Source of the DNA: Rhodoferax sp.
GTDB lineage: Bacteria; Pseudomonadota; Gammaproteobacteria; Burkholderiales; Burkholderiaceae_C
DNA length: 64,000 bases
Direction of reading: 5' to 3'
Assembly (NCBI RefSeq): GCF_030697375.1
Contig: NZ_JAUYQD010000034.1
Location: forward strand, 1-64,000
The position numbers were made by a program, and so were the translations under genes. How positions within the stretch are numbered: the first letter of the stretch is position 1; each line of letters opens with the position of its first letter. This document shows positions 33,950-43,215 of this stretch, piece after piece. The notes beneath the pieces are model-generated. The model saw only the letters and a list, made by a program, of their open reading frames with translations, was not told the origin of the DNA and ran no database searches.

Positions 33950-35041
33950 ATGTCCCCCCATACCGCCCACCCATCGACCCACGACACGACCCGCATTGAC
34001 GATACCCGTATCGGAGCGGTACGCCCCCTGATCACACCTGCGCTGCTGGACGAGTGGCTGCCGGTGCCCGAGACTGCTTTGGCACTGGTGGAGAGCAGCC
34101 GTGCCGCCATTTCCAGGGTACTGCACGGCCAGGATGACCGACTGATCGTAGTGGTGGGGCCTTGCTCCATTCACGACCACAGCCAGGCCATGGAATATGC
34201 ACGCCAACTCCAAGTGCAAGCCGATGCCCTGGCCGATGACCTGTTGGTGGTGATGCGCGTGTATTTTGAAAAACCCCGCACCACGGTAGGCTGGAAGGGC
34301 TATATCAACGACCCCCATATGGATGGCAGTTTCGCCATCAATGAGGGTCTGGAAATGGCCAGAAACCTGCTATTGGATGTGCTCGCACTGGGACTGCCGG
34401 TGGGGACCGAATTTTTGGACCTGCTCAGCCCCCAATTCATCAGCGATCTGGTGAGCTGGGGTGCCATCGGTGCACGGACCACCGAGAGCCAGAGCCATCG
34501 GCAGTTGGCCTCTGGCCTGAGTTGCCCGGTGGGCTTTAAAAATGGAACCGACGGCGGCATCAAGGTGGCAACGGACGCGATTCAGGCCGCCCAAGCCGCC
34601 CATGCCTTCATGGGAATGACCAAGATGGGACAAGCCGCCATTTTTGAAACCCGGGGCAACAACGACTGCCACGTCATTTTGCGGGGTGGCAAACAAACCA
34701 ACTACGGTGCAGACGACGTGAATGCTACCTGCAGCCTGCTCAAAGGCGCAGGATTGCGCGAACAGGTCATGGTTGACGTGTCACATGCCAACAGCAGCAA
34801 GCAGCATCTGCGCCAAATCACGGTGGCGGGTGAGGTCGCCGAGCAGATTGCAGCGGGCGACACCCGCATCACGGGCATCATGATTGAAAGCCACCTCAAC
34901 GAAGGCCGACAAGACATCGTGCCGGGCCAAGCGCTTCAGCACGGGGTGTCGGTAACCGACGCTTGTATCAGCATGGCACAGACCGTGCCCGTGCTGGAAC
35001 AATTGGCCAAGGCCGTCCGTACGCGCAGACAAGCGCGTTAA
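33950..35041 (+). CDS. 3-deoxy-7-phosphoheptulonate synthase (class I DAHP synthase)
   Basis: The 363-residue enzyme condenses phosphoenolpyruvate and erythrose 4-phosphate, the first step of the shikimate pathway. VVVGPCSIHDHSQAMEYA, RTTVGWKGYINDP, GARTTESQSHRQLASGLSCPVGFKNGT and GIMIESHLNEGRQ are family signatures. It belongs to the AroF/AroG/AroH type; which feedback class cannot be told from the sequence alone. Confidence 0.93.
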   Translation: MSPHTAHPSTHDTTRIDDTRIGAVRPLITPALLDEWLPVPETALALVESSRAAISRVLHGQDDRLIVVVGPCSIHDHSQAMEYARQLQVQADALADDLLVVMRVYFEKPRTTVGWKGYINDPHMDGSFAINEGLEMARNLLLDVLALGLPVGTEFLDLLSPQFISDLVSWGAIGARTTESQSHRQLASGLSCPVGFKNGTDGGIKVATDAIQAAQAAHAFMGMTKMGQAAIFETRGNNDCHVILRGGKQTNYGADDVNATCSLLKGAGLREQVMVDVSHANSSKQHLRQITVAGEVAEQIAAGDTRITGIMIESHLNEGRQDIVPGQALQHGVSVTDACISMAQTVPVLEQLAKAVRTRRQAR

Positions 35042-35065
35042 GCCAGCCGCCCAGCCCTGCGCGTT

Positions 35066-35314
35066 TTAACGGCGCGGGGTCATGGGGCCACGTCCTTCGA
35101 TGTGGCGGAAATTGATACGGCCCTTGCTCAGGTCGTACGGTGACAACTCCAAGGACACACGGTCGCCCGCCAAAATGCGGATGTGGTTTTTGCGCATCTT
35201 GCCAGCTGAATACGCGATCAGCTGGTGGCCGTTGTCCAAAGTGACACGAAAACGGGTGTCGGGAAGCACCTCGTTCACCACGCCCATCATCTCAATCAGG
35301 TCTTCCTTTGCCAT
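35066..35314 (-). CDS. infA: translation initiation factor IF-1 (variant)
   Basis: The 82-residue OB-fold protein has the IF-1 pattern [31 protein letters not shown] and [13 protein letters not shown]. It is about ten residues longer than E. coli IF-1, with a C-terminal extension [12 protein letters not shown]. Betaproteobacteria often have a second infA copy outside the ribosomal protein clusters; this is probably that one, as no ribosomal genes are near. Confidence 0.9.
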   Translation of the reverse strand: MAKEDLIEMMGVVNEVLPDTRFRVTLDNGHQLIAYSAGKMRKNHIRILAGDRVSLELSPYDLSKGRINFRHIEGRGPMTPRR

Positions 35315-35358
35315 GCTTGGTTCCTTGTTTCTTTACGAATTGGTTGGTTTGCAATAAA

Positions 35359-35565
35359 TCAGTGGGGCTTGGTTGCAGCGCTCACCCAGTCAATACCTTG
35401 GGCGATAGCGTAATGCGCTGCAGCATCCATCGTGGAAAACTCGTCGACAAATCGCATGACCCGGTCGGTAGAAGCGCTGCCACGCCCGCTGGCAATGGAA
35501 ACTTGGGCAGCAAAACGCCCAGTTCCAAGTTGGCGGGGGCAGGCTGCGATGCGATATTTACCCAT
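35359..35565 (-). CDS. small hypothetical protein
   Basis: The 68-residue basic protein begins MGKYRIAACPRQLGTGRFAAQVSI and has RGSASTDRVMRFVDEF and a helical tail (AAAHYAIAQGIDWV). I chose the ATG at 35565; the longer frame adds 19 unlikely residues. No domain recognised. Confidence 0.5.
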   Translation of the reverse strand: MGKYRIAACPRQLGTGRFAAQVSIASGRGSASTDRVMRFVDEFSTMDAAAHYAIAQGIDWVSAATKPH

Positions 35566-35955
35566 AATGACAGGTGACGGTGAAAAATCTTTGCTTTGTT
35601 TATGAATCATCAAAAAATACAAGGGCGTGGTACGCAGCTATATCAGTCATAGCCGCTACGCCGAAAATCAAAATGGCAGCCCCAAGCGCCGGGGTGCCCG
35701 CCTGTCATTCCACCAACTACCAGCCGCAAAGGACTAGTGCCAGGGCACGGGCCACAGCAGGGGCGACGTGAACAGTAGGGATAATTGCAGCGCCGTGAGA
35801 GCCATTGCATATCGCAGTTGAGGGGCTAGACTGGCAGCCCCTCTGCCGGGGGCGGGTGTGTCACTGCACAGATGCGGAGACACGGTCAGTCGCCAAAAGC
35901 GATCGCCGAATATACCACAATCTGGAAAATGGATTCGGGCGGCTGCAAAACACCG
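35566..35955. other. gene-free stretch
   Basis: No convincing gene in 390 bp. It contains a hairpin GAGGGGCT-N8-AGCCCCTC (35820-35843) without T-run. A partial AGCTAT-like stem near 35640 may be a decayed copy of the dispersed repeat. No tRNA is apparent. Confidence 0.4.
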
Positions 35956-36447
35956 TCACCGGGGTGGACCCAGTACAGAGGCCAACTCAGCGGCATCCAG
36001 CGAGCGCGCTGCACCGAACCCCGCCACCTGGCGCGCGTTGTGCACCTGAATCGCCACAAATCTAAAATCGCCCAGCTGGGTCATCGGCTCGGCTTCCGGA
36101 AAACGCGCCAGGTAAGCCTCCCGTCCACTATTCCAGGCGGAGGTTTCAGGTTCCAACACCCGGGCCAAACCCTCCAGCGTGGCGCGCGGCAGGGCATGCA
36201 CCGGTTCACCCATAAGCTCGGCTTGCATCACCAGCAACGATACCTGGGGCCTGGCCTGCAGATTGTGCGTGTGGCTGGCAAGCCCACTGACATGGAGGAC
36301 CACGCTGGCGGAAGCCGTGTCCAGGGCATACGGCACCATGGAGACGAAGGGTCGGCCCTCGTCGTCCAGGGTACCCAGGGCAGCAACCCGTTGGGTGTTC
36401 AGCAAGGTGCGAAGGGCTTGGGTAAGACGGGATTCGTGGGCAGACAT
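35956..36447 (-). CDS. pyridoxamine-phosphate-oxidase-like (HugZ-type) protein
   Basis: The 163-residue split-barrel protein begins MSAHESRLTQALRTLLNTQRVAALGTLDDEGRPFVSMVPYALD, the pattern of the flavin/heme-binding PNPOx-like group that includes HugZ. The substrate is not known. I chose the ATG at 36447; upstream frame has no homology. It directly follows the GGDEF gene. Confidence 0.75.
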   Translation of the reverse strand: MSAHESRLTQALRTLLNTQRVAALGTLDDEGRPFVSMVPYALDTASASVVLHVSGLASHTHNLQARPQVSLLVMQAELMGEPVHALPRATLEGLARVLEPETSAWNSGREAYLARFPEAEPMTQLGDFRFVAIQVHNARQVAGFGAARSLDAAELASVLGPPR

Positions 36448-36460
36448 GCAGCGTTTTGCC

Positions 36461-37453
36461 TCAATTGAACTCAATGGTGCTCTGCAAAGGACTGACCGAA
36501 ATCTGGTTGCGGCCACCTTCTTTGGCTTCGTACAGGGCATTGTCAGCGGCACGAATGAGGTCGGTCAACGCTGTGCCTGCTTGCCACTGCGCAAGACCTC
36601 CAGACACCTGGAGCACGAGTTGACGGCCATCTTGCAGGTGCAAGGGCGTATTGGCGATGCTCTCGCGCAGGCGGTCTGCCGTCAATTGCCCCTGCGAAAT
36701 CTCGGTACCGGGCATCAAAATAATCATTTCTTCACCACCATAACGCGCGCACAAATCGGTGGAGCGCAGATTGCGTCGAAGCAAGCTGCCGATATGGCGC
36801 AGGGCTTCATCCCCACAAGGGTGGCCATATTGGTCATTGACTTTCTTGAAATGGTCAATGTCGACCATCAGCAAGGACGCATGCTGTCCCGTACGCTCGC
36901 ACAATTCCAGTTGTTTGGGGAAAACCTCCTCGAACCAGGCTCGGTTGTGCAGGCCGGTGAGTGTGTCGGTTTCAGCCTTGTTGCGGTATTGGCGCTGCAA
37001 CTCCAGACTGCCCAGCAACACCACGTTGTTCTCACGAATGCGGTGCGTCAGCACATGCAGCAAATTCAGGGCCATGACTTGCTGCAATGCCAACATACGC
37101 CACAAGACCGCTTTGGAAATGACCAGCATGTGGGTTTGTTCTGCCGATACCACATAGGCTGAAGGGGGGCTGGCATCGATGATGGACAGTTCACCCACAC
37201 AGTCCCCCACCCCCAAACGCACCAGCGGATTCACAACCCTTGGCTCCAGGCAGACCATCAATTCCCCCTTCAACACCAGGTAAATATGGGTATTGATGTG
37301 CTTGGGGTCTAGCAGTACCTGGCCCGCTTCAATCGACTGTATTTGGCTCTCGCGCAGTTCGATCTCGATCGCGGTGAGGTCTACCCCATGAAAGAGCTTG
37401 GACTCCAACAAAATGGTGGGGACTTGGTCGGGAAGGACATCGGCATTTTTCAT
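36461..37453 (-). CDS. cyclic-nucleotide-binding domain / GGDEF diguanylate cyclase
   Basis: The 330-residue protein has an N-terminal Crp-like cNMP domain (about 15-130; HINTHIYLVLKGELMVCLEP, VGELSIIDASPP) and a C-terminal GGDEF domain (about 165-325) with DTLTGLHNRAWFEE and an active-type GGEEM signature. It should make cyclic-di-GMP under control of a ligand or partner. No membrane segment. An RxxD inhibitory site (RSTD) lies just before the active site. Confidence 0.88.
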   Translation of the reverse strand: MKNADVLPDQVPTILLESKLFHGVDLTAIEIELRESQIQSIEAGQVLLDPKHINTHIYLVLKGELMVCLEPRVVNPLVRLGVGDCVGELSIIDASPPSAYVVSAEQTHMLVISKAVLWRMLALQQVMALNLLHVLTHRIRENNVVLLGSLELQRQYRNKAETDTLTGLHNRAWFEEVFPKQLELCERTGQHASLLMVDIDHFKKVNDQYGHPCGDEALRHIGSLLRRNLRSTDLCARYGGEEMIILMPGTEISQGQLTADRLRESIANTPLHLQDGRQLVLQVSGGLAQWQAGTALTDLIRAADNALYEAKEGGRNQISVSPLQSTIEFN

Positions 37454-37531
37454 GGCTCAGATCCGAAAGGAACGTTGTTCTTTGGACGATTTTGCCCCAT
37501 TGTGCTGGCACATGGAAGTTTCTTCGCATGT

Positions 37532-37595
37532 TAAGCAAAATCAGGCTGCAGCCCCCGCAGAGTATGCGCAGTCAGCTATTAAATTTATAGCTAAA
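37532..37595 (+). repeat. dispersed AGCTAT repeat, copy 4
   Basis: TAAGCAAAATCAGGCTGCAG, CCCCCGCAGAGTATGCGCAG, then CAGCTATTAAATTTATAGCT, with paired AGCTAT/ATAGCT ends. Lies between the GGDEF gene and lrp. Confidence 0.8.
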
Positions 37596-37636
37596 TGGGT
37601 TCAGCGGTGGAGAGGAGCACTCCAGTTCAAGACTTG

Positions 37637-37698
37637 CCCCCAAACGCAGGTTTGCGTTTGGGGCTGGGGCTTTGCAACGCTGGCCTTGGTAAGGCCAG
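37637..37698 (+). other. two strong hairpins upstream of lrp
   Basis: CCCCAAACGCA-GGTT-TGCGTTTGGGG (11-bp stem) is followed by CTGGCCTT-GGT-AAGGCCAG (8-bp stem). Neither is trailed by a T-run. They could form a structured leader or small RNA; otherwise the 403 bp before lrp contain only the repeat. Confidence 0.45.
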
Positions 37699-37856
37699 TC
37701 TGCGCAACCTGGGCGGGTGGCCGAGCTTGCTGGTGCCTGTGGGTAACAGTTGGGACAAGTGTAGGCCGAGCAGGGCCGCAGAGAATTGCGCAGTTGCCCA
37801 AAAATTTTGATAATTTGGCATACTCTGCCACTTATTCCATAAATACAGGTAAAACG

Positions 37857-38321
37857 ATGACGCTGGACCGTTTTGACAAGCACATTCTGGAAGTTTTGCA
37901 GACGGATGGCCGGATCAACAACCAGGATCTGGCGGACCGCATAGGCCTGTCCCCATCCCCATGCCTGCGCCGTGTGCGGGCACTGGAAGAATCTGGTTTG
38001 ATCGTGGGTTACCGGGCACTGCTGGATGCCAAGCGCCTGGGCCTTACGCTGATGGCGCTGGTCCACATCTCGATGGACAAACACACGCCCGAGCGTTTTG
38101 CCAATTTCGAGGCGGCGGTGGCGGTGCTGCCCGAGGTGCTGGAGTGCCTGCTGATCACCGGACAGGACGCCGACTACCAGATCAAGGTGGCCGTGCGCGA
38201 TATGGACCACTACCAGGCGCTGTTGCTCAACCAAATCACACGCATTGAAGGCGTCACGGGGGTGCACTCCAGCTTTGTGCTGCGCCGGGTGGTGGACCGC
38301 ACCACGCTGGCCGTGTCGTAA
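37857..38321 (+). CDS. Lrp/AsnC family transcriptional regulator
   Basis: The 154-residue regulator has an N-terminal winged HTH (LDRFDKHILEVLQTDGRINNQDLADRIGLSPSPCLRRV) and a C-terminal RAM ligand/oligomer domain. The start at 37857 fits the family; a long upstream extension in frame is non-homologous. It is probably a feast/famine amino-acid-responsive regulator; target genes unknown. Confidence 0.9.
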   Translation: MTLDRFDKHILEVLQTDGRINNQDLADRIGLSPSPCLRRVRALEESGLIVGYRALLDAKRLGLTLMALVHISMDKHTPERFANFEAAVAVLPEVLECLLITGQDADYQIKVAVRDMDHYQALLLNQITRIEGVTGVHSSFVLRRVVDRTTLAVS

Positions 38322-38338
38322 ACACGGTCCCGACGGCC

Positions 38339-39091
38339 ATGTGTTTGATTGCCTGGAATTGGCAACCCGCCAGCGCAAGCCCTTTGCTGCTGCTGGCCAA
38401 CCGCGACGAGTTTTACCACCGGGCGGCCCACCCCCTGCACTGGTGGGAGGGCGGCAAACTGTTGGCAGGGCAAGATCTCCAAGCCGGTGGCACCTGGCTG
38501 GGTGTCAGTCGCAGTGGTCGCTTGGCCGCGCTGACCAATTACCGGCGACCCACACCGCCCCGCGCGGATGCGCCTTCGCGCGGTGAGCTGGTAGCGAACT
38601 TTTTGAAAAGTGAAACCAAAGCCGCGCCATTTCTGCAAGCCTTGGCCTCGCGTGCAGATGCGTACAACCCATTTAACCTGCTGGTTTTTGACGGTGTTCA
38701 GCTGATGGGCCTGGAAAGCCGCCACGCCAAGGTGCTCGACATGCCCCCAGGGGTGGGCGCGGTGTCCAACGCCGATTTCCAGACCCCTTGGCCTAAAGTT
38801 ACACGGTTAACAAAAGGCCTGCGGGCCTGCCTGGACCAACACACAAGCGGTGCAGACCATCTGCTGGCGCTGCTGCAGGACCGCACCCCAGCGCCCGATG
38901 CCTTGCTGCCGCACACCGGTATCGCGCTTCCGCTGGAACGCGCACTCTCGGCTACCTTCATTGCCACTCCCCATTACGGAACGCGGGCGTCTAGCCTGGT
39001 CCAGCTCCACCAAACCCATGCTGAATTTACGGAGCACCGCTACGATTTCAGCGGGCTTATCGGCCGAAACCAGCATACTTTTCCACTCTAG
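38339..39091 (+). CDS. NRDE/TANGO2 family protein
   Basis: The 250-residue protein begins MCLIAWNWQPASASPLLLLANRDEFYHR, with the NRDE motif that names the family and an N-terminal Cys2 as in Ntn-type proteins. Human TANGO2 homologues take part in heme or lipid handling; the bacterial role is unclear. It starts 17 bp after lrp. Confidence 0.87.
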   Translation: MCLIAWNWQPASASPLLLLANRDEFYHRAAHPLHWWEGGKLLAGQDLQAGGTWLGVSRSGRLAALTNYRRPTPPRADAPSRGELVANFLKSETKAAPFLQALASRADAYNPFNLLVFDGVQLMGLESRHAKVLDMPPGVGAVSNADFQTPWPKVTRLTKGLRACLDQHTSGADHLLALLQDRTPAPDALLPHTGIALPLERALSATFIATPHYGTRASSLVQLHQTHAEFTEHRYDFSGLIGRNQHTFPL

Positions 39092-39191
39092 TCACGCCAC
39101 CCAAAAAACGCGGGGCTTGAAGCTGCTACTTTGTGCTCCACTTAAACGTTCTACGTCTTCACCACAGACGCGCTGTCTGGCGCGCCCCGCT

Positions 39192-40358
39192 ATGGCCTTG
39201 GCCCCTGTTTTCCTGATTTCAATTCTTTTTCACGCCCTGGTGGGTTGGCGCGTGGCACCTGCTCTGTTCGCAAGTTATGCCCCTTGGGGTATGGTTTTTG
39301 CGAGCGCGCTGGCACTCTCGGCCCTGCTGGTGCCCCTGGGTCTGCTGGCACGGCGTATCACCAAACCTCCGGTCTCGGAGCTGCTGACCTGGATGGGTTT
39401 GCTGTGCATGGGCCTGTTCTCCACCCTGTTCGTTCTGACCCTGCTGCGTGAGTTGCTGCTGTTGGGCGCCACCGCCCTGCATTGGCTGGTGCCCGGTGTG
39501 CTGTCCTTACCTGCCATTGCCACGGACAGTGCGCTCGCTTTGCCGGTGCTGGCTTTGTTGGCAACGGCTCTGGGTTTCTGGAATGCCCGCCGTACCGCTG
39601 CCGTGGTCCGGGTCGATGTGCCCATTGCCAATCTGCCCGACGCATTACAAGGCTTTACGGTGGCGCAGATCAGCGACATCCATGTGGGGCCCACCATCAA
39701 GACCGATTACCTGCAGCGCATTGTGGAGCGGGTCAACCGCCTGGAAGCAGACATGGTGGCCATTACCGGTGATCTGGTCGACGGCAGCGTCCAGGAACTG
39801 CGCCACCATGTGGCACCTCTGGCCCAGCTGGTTTCCACCCACGGCACCTTTTTTGTGACAGGCAACCACGAGTACTACTCTGGTGCCCATGCCTGGATCG
39901 ATGTCTTGCGGGGTTTGGGGGTGCAGGTGCTGATGAATGAGCATGTTGTGGTCTACCACAACAAAGATTCGCAAGACCCGGAACGTGCTGTGGTGGTGGT
40001 GGCCGGGGTGACCGACTACAGCGCCCACCACTTTGACGAAAGCCACCGTAGCGACCCCAAAACGGCTCTGGCCCGTGCACCGGCCCTCACCCTGTTCCGC
40101 TTGTTGCTGGCCCACCAGCCACGCAGCGCACCGGCCGCAGCGGCTGCCGGTTATGACTTGCAGCTCTCGGGCCACACCCATGGCGGCCAGTTCTGGCCTT
40201 GGGGCTACTTTGTGAAGTTTCAGCAACCGTTCACCGCTGGCCTGCACAAACTGGGCTCGCTGTGGGTGTACACCAGCCGGGGCACGGGTTACTGGGGACC
40301 CCCCAAGCGCTTTGGCGCGCCGTCCGAGATCACCCATTTGCGGCTGGTCAAAGCCTAA
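39192..40358 (+). CDS. membrane metallophosphoesterase (YkuE-like)
   Basis: The 388-residue protein has about four hydrophobic segments in the first 140 residues and then a calcineurin-type phosphoesterase domain with QISDIHVG, TGDLVDGS, TGNHEYY and SGHTHGGQFWPWG, the full metal-binding set. Similar YkuE/YaeI proteins hydrolyse phospholipid-type substrates. The ATG at 39192 is the first sensible start; the frame is open further back across the NRDE gene end. Confidence 0.85.
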   Translation: MALAPVFLISILFHALVGWRVAPALFASYAPWGMVFASALALSALLVPLGLLARRITKPPVSELLTWMGLLCMGLFSTLFVLTLLRELLLLGATALHWLVPGVLSLPAIATDSALALPVLALLATALGFWNARRTAAVVRVDVPIANLPDALQGFTVAQISDIHVGPTIKTDYLQRIVERVNRLEADMVAITGDLVDGSVQELRHHVAPLAQLVSTHGTFFVTGNHEYYSGAHAWIDVLRGLGVQVLMNEHVVVYHNKDSQDPERAVVVVAGVTDYSAHHFDESHRSDPKTALARAPALTLFRLLLAHQPRSAPAAAAAGYDLQLSGHTHGGQFWPWGYFVKFQQPFTAGLHKLGSLWVYTSRGTGYWGPPKRFGAPSEITHLRLVKA

Positions 40359-40370
40359 GAAGAAAAAACG

Positions 40371-40422
40371 TCCTCAGCCCTTATGGACAGCGCGTAAACA
40401 GCTATAAATTCAATAGCAAAAG
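40371..40422 (+). repeat. dispersed AGCTAT repeat, copy 5
   Basis: TCAGCCCTTATGGACAGCG, then AACAGCTATAAATTCAATAGC and AAAAG. It fills the gap between the convergent phosphoesterase and minE genes. Confidence 0.75.
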
Positions 40423-40432
40423 TGCTGTCGTT

Positions 40433-40693
40433 TCAGCGCACGTCTGGCAGTTCGATTTTGACTTCCAGCACTTCAAGGTTGTCCTGGCGCTCCAGGTTGA
40501 CCTTGATATCTTCCGCATTGATCTTGATGTACTTGCTGATGACCGCGATCAATTCGCGTTGCAGGGCTGGCAGGTAGTCGGGCTCGGCTGCGTTGCGGCC
40601 ACTGCGCTCATGCGCCAGGATGATCTGCAAACGCTCTTTGGCAACGCTGGCGGACTTCTTTTTTTCACCTGCAAAAAATGAAAAGAATGACAT
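40433..40693 (-). CDS. minE: cell division topological specificity factor MinE
   Basis: The 86-residue MinE starts [30 protein letters not shown], with the membrane-targeting start and MinD-stimulating helix, followed by the dimerisation domain. It drives MinCD oscillation so that septa form at mid-cell. Last gene of minCDE, 4 bp after minD. Confidence 0.95.
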   Translation of the reverse strand: MSFFSFFAGEKKKSASVAKERLQIILAHERSGRNAAEPDYLPALQRELIAVISKYIKINAEDIKVNLERQDNLEVLEVKIELPDVR

Positions 40694-40697
40694 GGCC

Positions 40698-41513
40698 TTA
40701 TTTTCCTCCGAAGAGTCGCTTCAGAAGCCCGGGCTTGGGTGATTCGATAAAGCGCATGGGCTTCTCGGTACCCAAAAACCGGTCAACCACGTCCTTGTAG
40801 GCTTCTGAAACGTCGCTGCCCTGCATATGCACCGCAGGCACGCCCTGGTTGGAGGCTTGCAGCACCGATTCACTCTCGGGGATCACCCCGATCAGCTTGA
40901 TGCGCAAAATGTCCTGGATGTCTTCCAGCGACAGCATATGGCCCGAATCCACACGGGCCGGGTTGTAGCGGGTGATCAGCAAATGCTCTTTGATGGGATC
41001 AAGGCCATCAATGGCACGTTTGGTTTTGCTCGACAACATGCCCAAAATACGGTCCGAGTCGCGCACCGAAGACACTTCGGGGTTGGTCACCACCAGCGCT
41101 TCATCGGCGAAATGCATGGCCATCAAGGCACCGGTTTCAATGCCCGCGGGGGAGTCGCAAACGATGTACTCAAAGTCCATGGCGGCCAGATTGCTCAGCA
41201 CCTTTTCCACGCCTTCCAGCGTCAAAGCGTCTTTGTCACGGGTTTGCGAAGCGGCCAACACGTAGAGGTTGTCGCACTGCTTGTCCTTGATCAGGGCCTG
41301 GTTCAGGTTCGCTTCCCCCTGGATGACGTTGATCAGGTCGTACACCACACGGCGTTCACAGCCCATGATCAGGTCCAGGTTGCGCAGGCCCACATCAAAA
41401 TCGATCACCGCAGTTTTATGGCCGCGCAAGGCCAAGCCGGTTGAAAAACTGGCACTGGTGGTGGTTTTACCCACGCCACCTTTACCGGAGGTCACCACAA
41501 TGATTTTTGCCAT
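40698..41513 (-). CDS. minD: septum site-determining ATPase MinD
   Basis: The 271-residue ParA-type ATPase starts [22 protein letters not shown] with a deviant Walker A (KGGVGKT) and ends in the membrane-targeting amphipathic helix ([11 protein letters not shown]). ATG at 41513 is the family start. Between minC and minE. Confidence 0.96.
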   Translation of the reverse strand: MAKIIVVTSGKGGVGKTTTSASFSTGLALRGHKTAVIDFDVGLRNLDLIMGCERRVVYDLINVIQGEANLNQALIKDKQCDNLYVLAASQTRDKDALTLEGVEKVLSNLAAMDFEYIVCDSPAGIETGALMAMHFADEALVVTNPEVSSVRDSDRILGMLSSKTKRAIDGLDPIKEHLLITRYNPARVDSGHMLSLEDIQDILRIKLIGVIPESESVLQASNQGVPAVHMQGSDVSEAYKDVVDRFLGTEKPMRFIESPKPGLLKRLFGGK

Positions 41514-41547
41514 GGGGAAAAGTTCTTTCCAATTCAAAATTTAAAAT

Positions 41548-42345
41548 TCAGGCTTTGAGCGGCTCGATCAGCAGCTTGTCCTGTCCGTCATTGCTCAGAC
41601 GCACCTGCGCAGGCTTGCTGCGGACCTCCAGGGGAAGCGGGTTTTCACTGGTGCGGTACACCCCGGCGATGGAAATCAGCTCAGGCTCCAGACACAATGA
41701 AAAAATGCGGGCGTTGACGTTGCCACGCGCGCCAGCCATGGCTTTGCCACGCAAAGGCGCATACACATGGATGTTGCCATCGGCCACCACCTCGGCTCCT
41801 TGGTTGACCATGGCCAACACGACCAGATCGGCCCCACGGGCATAGACTTTTTGGCCTGATCGCAGCGGCTTATCGACCACCATGGTGGCGGGGCCTGGTA
41901 CCTCTCGAACCACTTCGTGCACGATTTCATGCACCGTCTCTTGAACCACCGTCTGCACAGGGTTGGCTTCGGCGGAAGGTCGTGCCCGGTGCACTTCCGG
42001 TGGTGCCTCGACCAAGCCCACCGCCAGGGCTGCCTCCATCCATGGAGGACTGGCCCCACGGACTGCGACCGGCACCAGGTTGCACGACCGCAGCAGCTTC
42101 AGCAAGGGCACCATGTCCTGCAAGGGCGCTTGCGGATCCAGGCACGAAAAATCAATGACCAATGCGTCGTGGTCAAAAAAATCCGGGCTTTCCCCTTGTG
42201 GACCGAATTGTTGTGCGATCTCAGTTTGCACCAAACCCCAGTCACTGGTTTTGAGAATCAAGGCCACCAGCGCAAGCTGGGCACTTTTGATTTCAAAAGA
42301 CGCGTGCGGGGGATTTTGCGGGTGACCTGCGGAAGAAACGGACAT
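41548..42345 (-). CDS. minC: septum inhibitor MinC
   Basis: The 265-residue inhibitor of FtsZ polymerisation has an N-terminal domain, a linker rich in Val/Glu/His (VQETVHEIVHEVVREV), and the C-terminal beta-helix (LRSGQKVYARGADLVVLAMVNQGAEVVADGNIHVYAPLRG) that binds MinD. The start at 42345 (MSVSSAGHPQ) is preferred; the frame reaches to 42429 without homology. First gene of the min operon; a duplicated DnaA-box region lies upstream. Confidence 0.93.
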   Translation of the reverse strand: MSVSSAGHPQNPPHASFEIKSAQLALVALILKTSDWGLVQTEIAQQFGPQGESPDFFDHDALVIDFSCLDPQAPLQDMVPLLKLLRSCNLVPVAVRGASPPWMEAALAVGLVEAPPEVHRARPSAEANPVQTVVQETVHEIVHEVVREVPGPATMVVDKPLRSGQKVYARGADLVVLAMVNQGAEVVADGNIHVYAPLRGKAMAGARGNVNARIFSLCLEPELISIAGVYRTSENPLPLEVRSKPAQVRLSNDGQDKLLIEPLKA

Positions 42346-42503
42346 GAAGGAAAAAGACAGGCGAATAGAGCAATTTTGGCGAACGGCAAATCTTACTTGA
42401 TTGCTTGGACAAAACCCCTTTTTTGCCAAGCTTCTTTGCAGATATTCACACCTTCGCTGCAGCGCTGCAAATTTTCATTTTTCGACTCTTTAATTGTGCT
42501 GTC

Positions 42504-42738
42504 CTATTCTTTTATTACTCTAATTTAAAGATAGTAGTAGTAGATAAGGAAAGAGGTCTTCTGTTGACAAGCGGTTTTTTATGTTTTAAATCAACGACTT
42601 ACGTCATCTCAACACATGTGGGTGAGTCCGCTTTTGATTTGCACCCGAAAACTGGATAACTTTTGAAAATTTGCAGTTGCTGTGGATAACTAGGCAGTTG
42701 TCCTAATTTTATGCACAGGGTTATTCTTGGACAGGCAG
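42504..42738 (+). repeat. 235-bp direct repeat with DnaA boxes, copy 1
   Basis: It aligns without net gaps to copy 2 at a constant 449-bp offset. From left: AT-rich segment, a run of four TAG triplets (42532-42543) followed by ATAAGG, then ACTGGATAA (42651), TGTGGATAA (42681-42689) and TTATGCACA (42709-42717). The last two are DnaA-box-like. No gene lies in it. Confidence 0.8.
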
Positions 42739-42952
42739 CAAAAATCGGTGCGCAACGTTCAGACGGGAAAAGTTTGGGCAGAAATCGCCTGCACAGGTTT
42801 TGCGGAAGCCGTCCTTTTGGACCTGCCATGGGCTTGCTGTGGAAACAGCCGTATTCAAAAACTGCCAAGTCACCGTGTTGGAAACGTTTCTTTGCCAAGG
42901 CATGCACCGCAACCCCCAATGGGGCCTTTTTTTTGCCAACTTGGGTTCACCA

Positions 42953-43187
42953 CTATTCTCTTATTACTCTAATTTAAAGATAGGAGTAGTAGATAAGGGT
43001 TGACACCTTCTGTTGATAAGCGGTTTTTTCCATTTGAAATCAACAACTTACTTCACGTCAACGCATGTGGGTGAGTCTGCTTTTGCGTTGTACCCGAAAA
43101 CTGGATAACTTTTAAAAATTGGCAGCAGCTGTGGATAACTAGGCAGTTGTCCGAATTTTATACACAGGGTTATTCTTGGGCAGGCCG
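42953..43187 (+). repeat. 235-bp direct repeat with DnaA boxes, copy 2
   Basis: Counterpart of copy 1, with TGTTGATAA (43011-43019), TGTGGATAA (43130-43138) and TTATACACA (43158-43166). It ends 28 bp before the hydrolase ATG. Together with copy 1 it makes an oriC-like or DnaA-titrating arrangement in the 870-bp gap between minC and the hydrolase. Confidence 0.8.
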
Positions 43188-43215
43188 CAGACAGAGGCGT
43201 GTAGAGTTCGGCCCT

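Noticed and set aside
35630-35665. Ninth copy of the AGCTAT repeat
   Set aside because: Only the stem-like part (AGCTATATCAGTCATAGC) resembles the family; the preceding body does not align.
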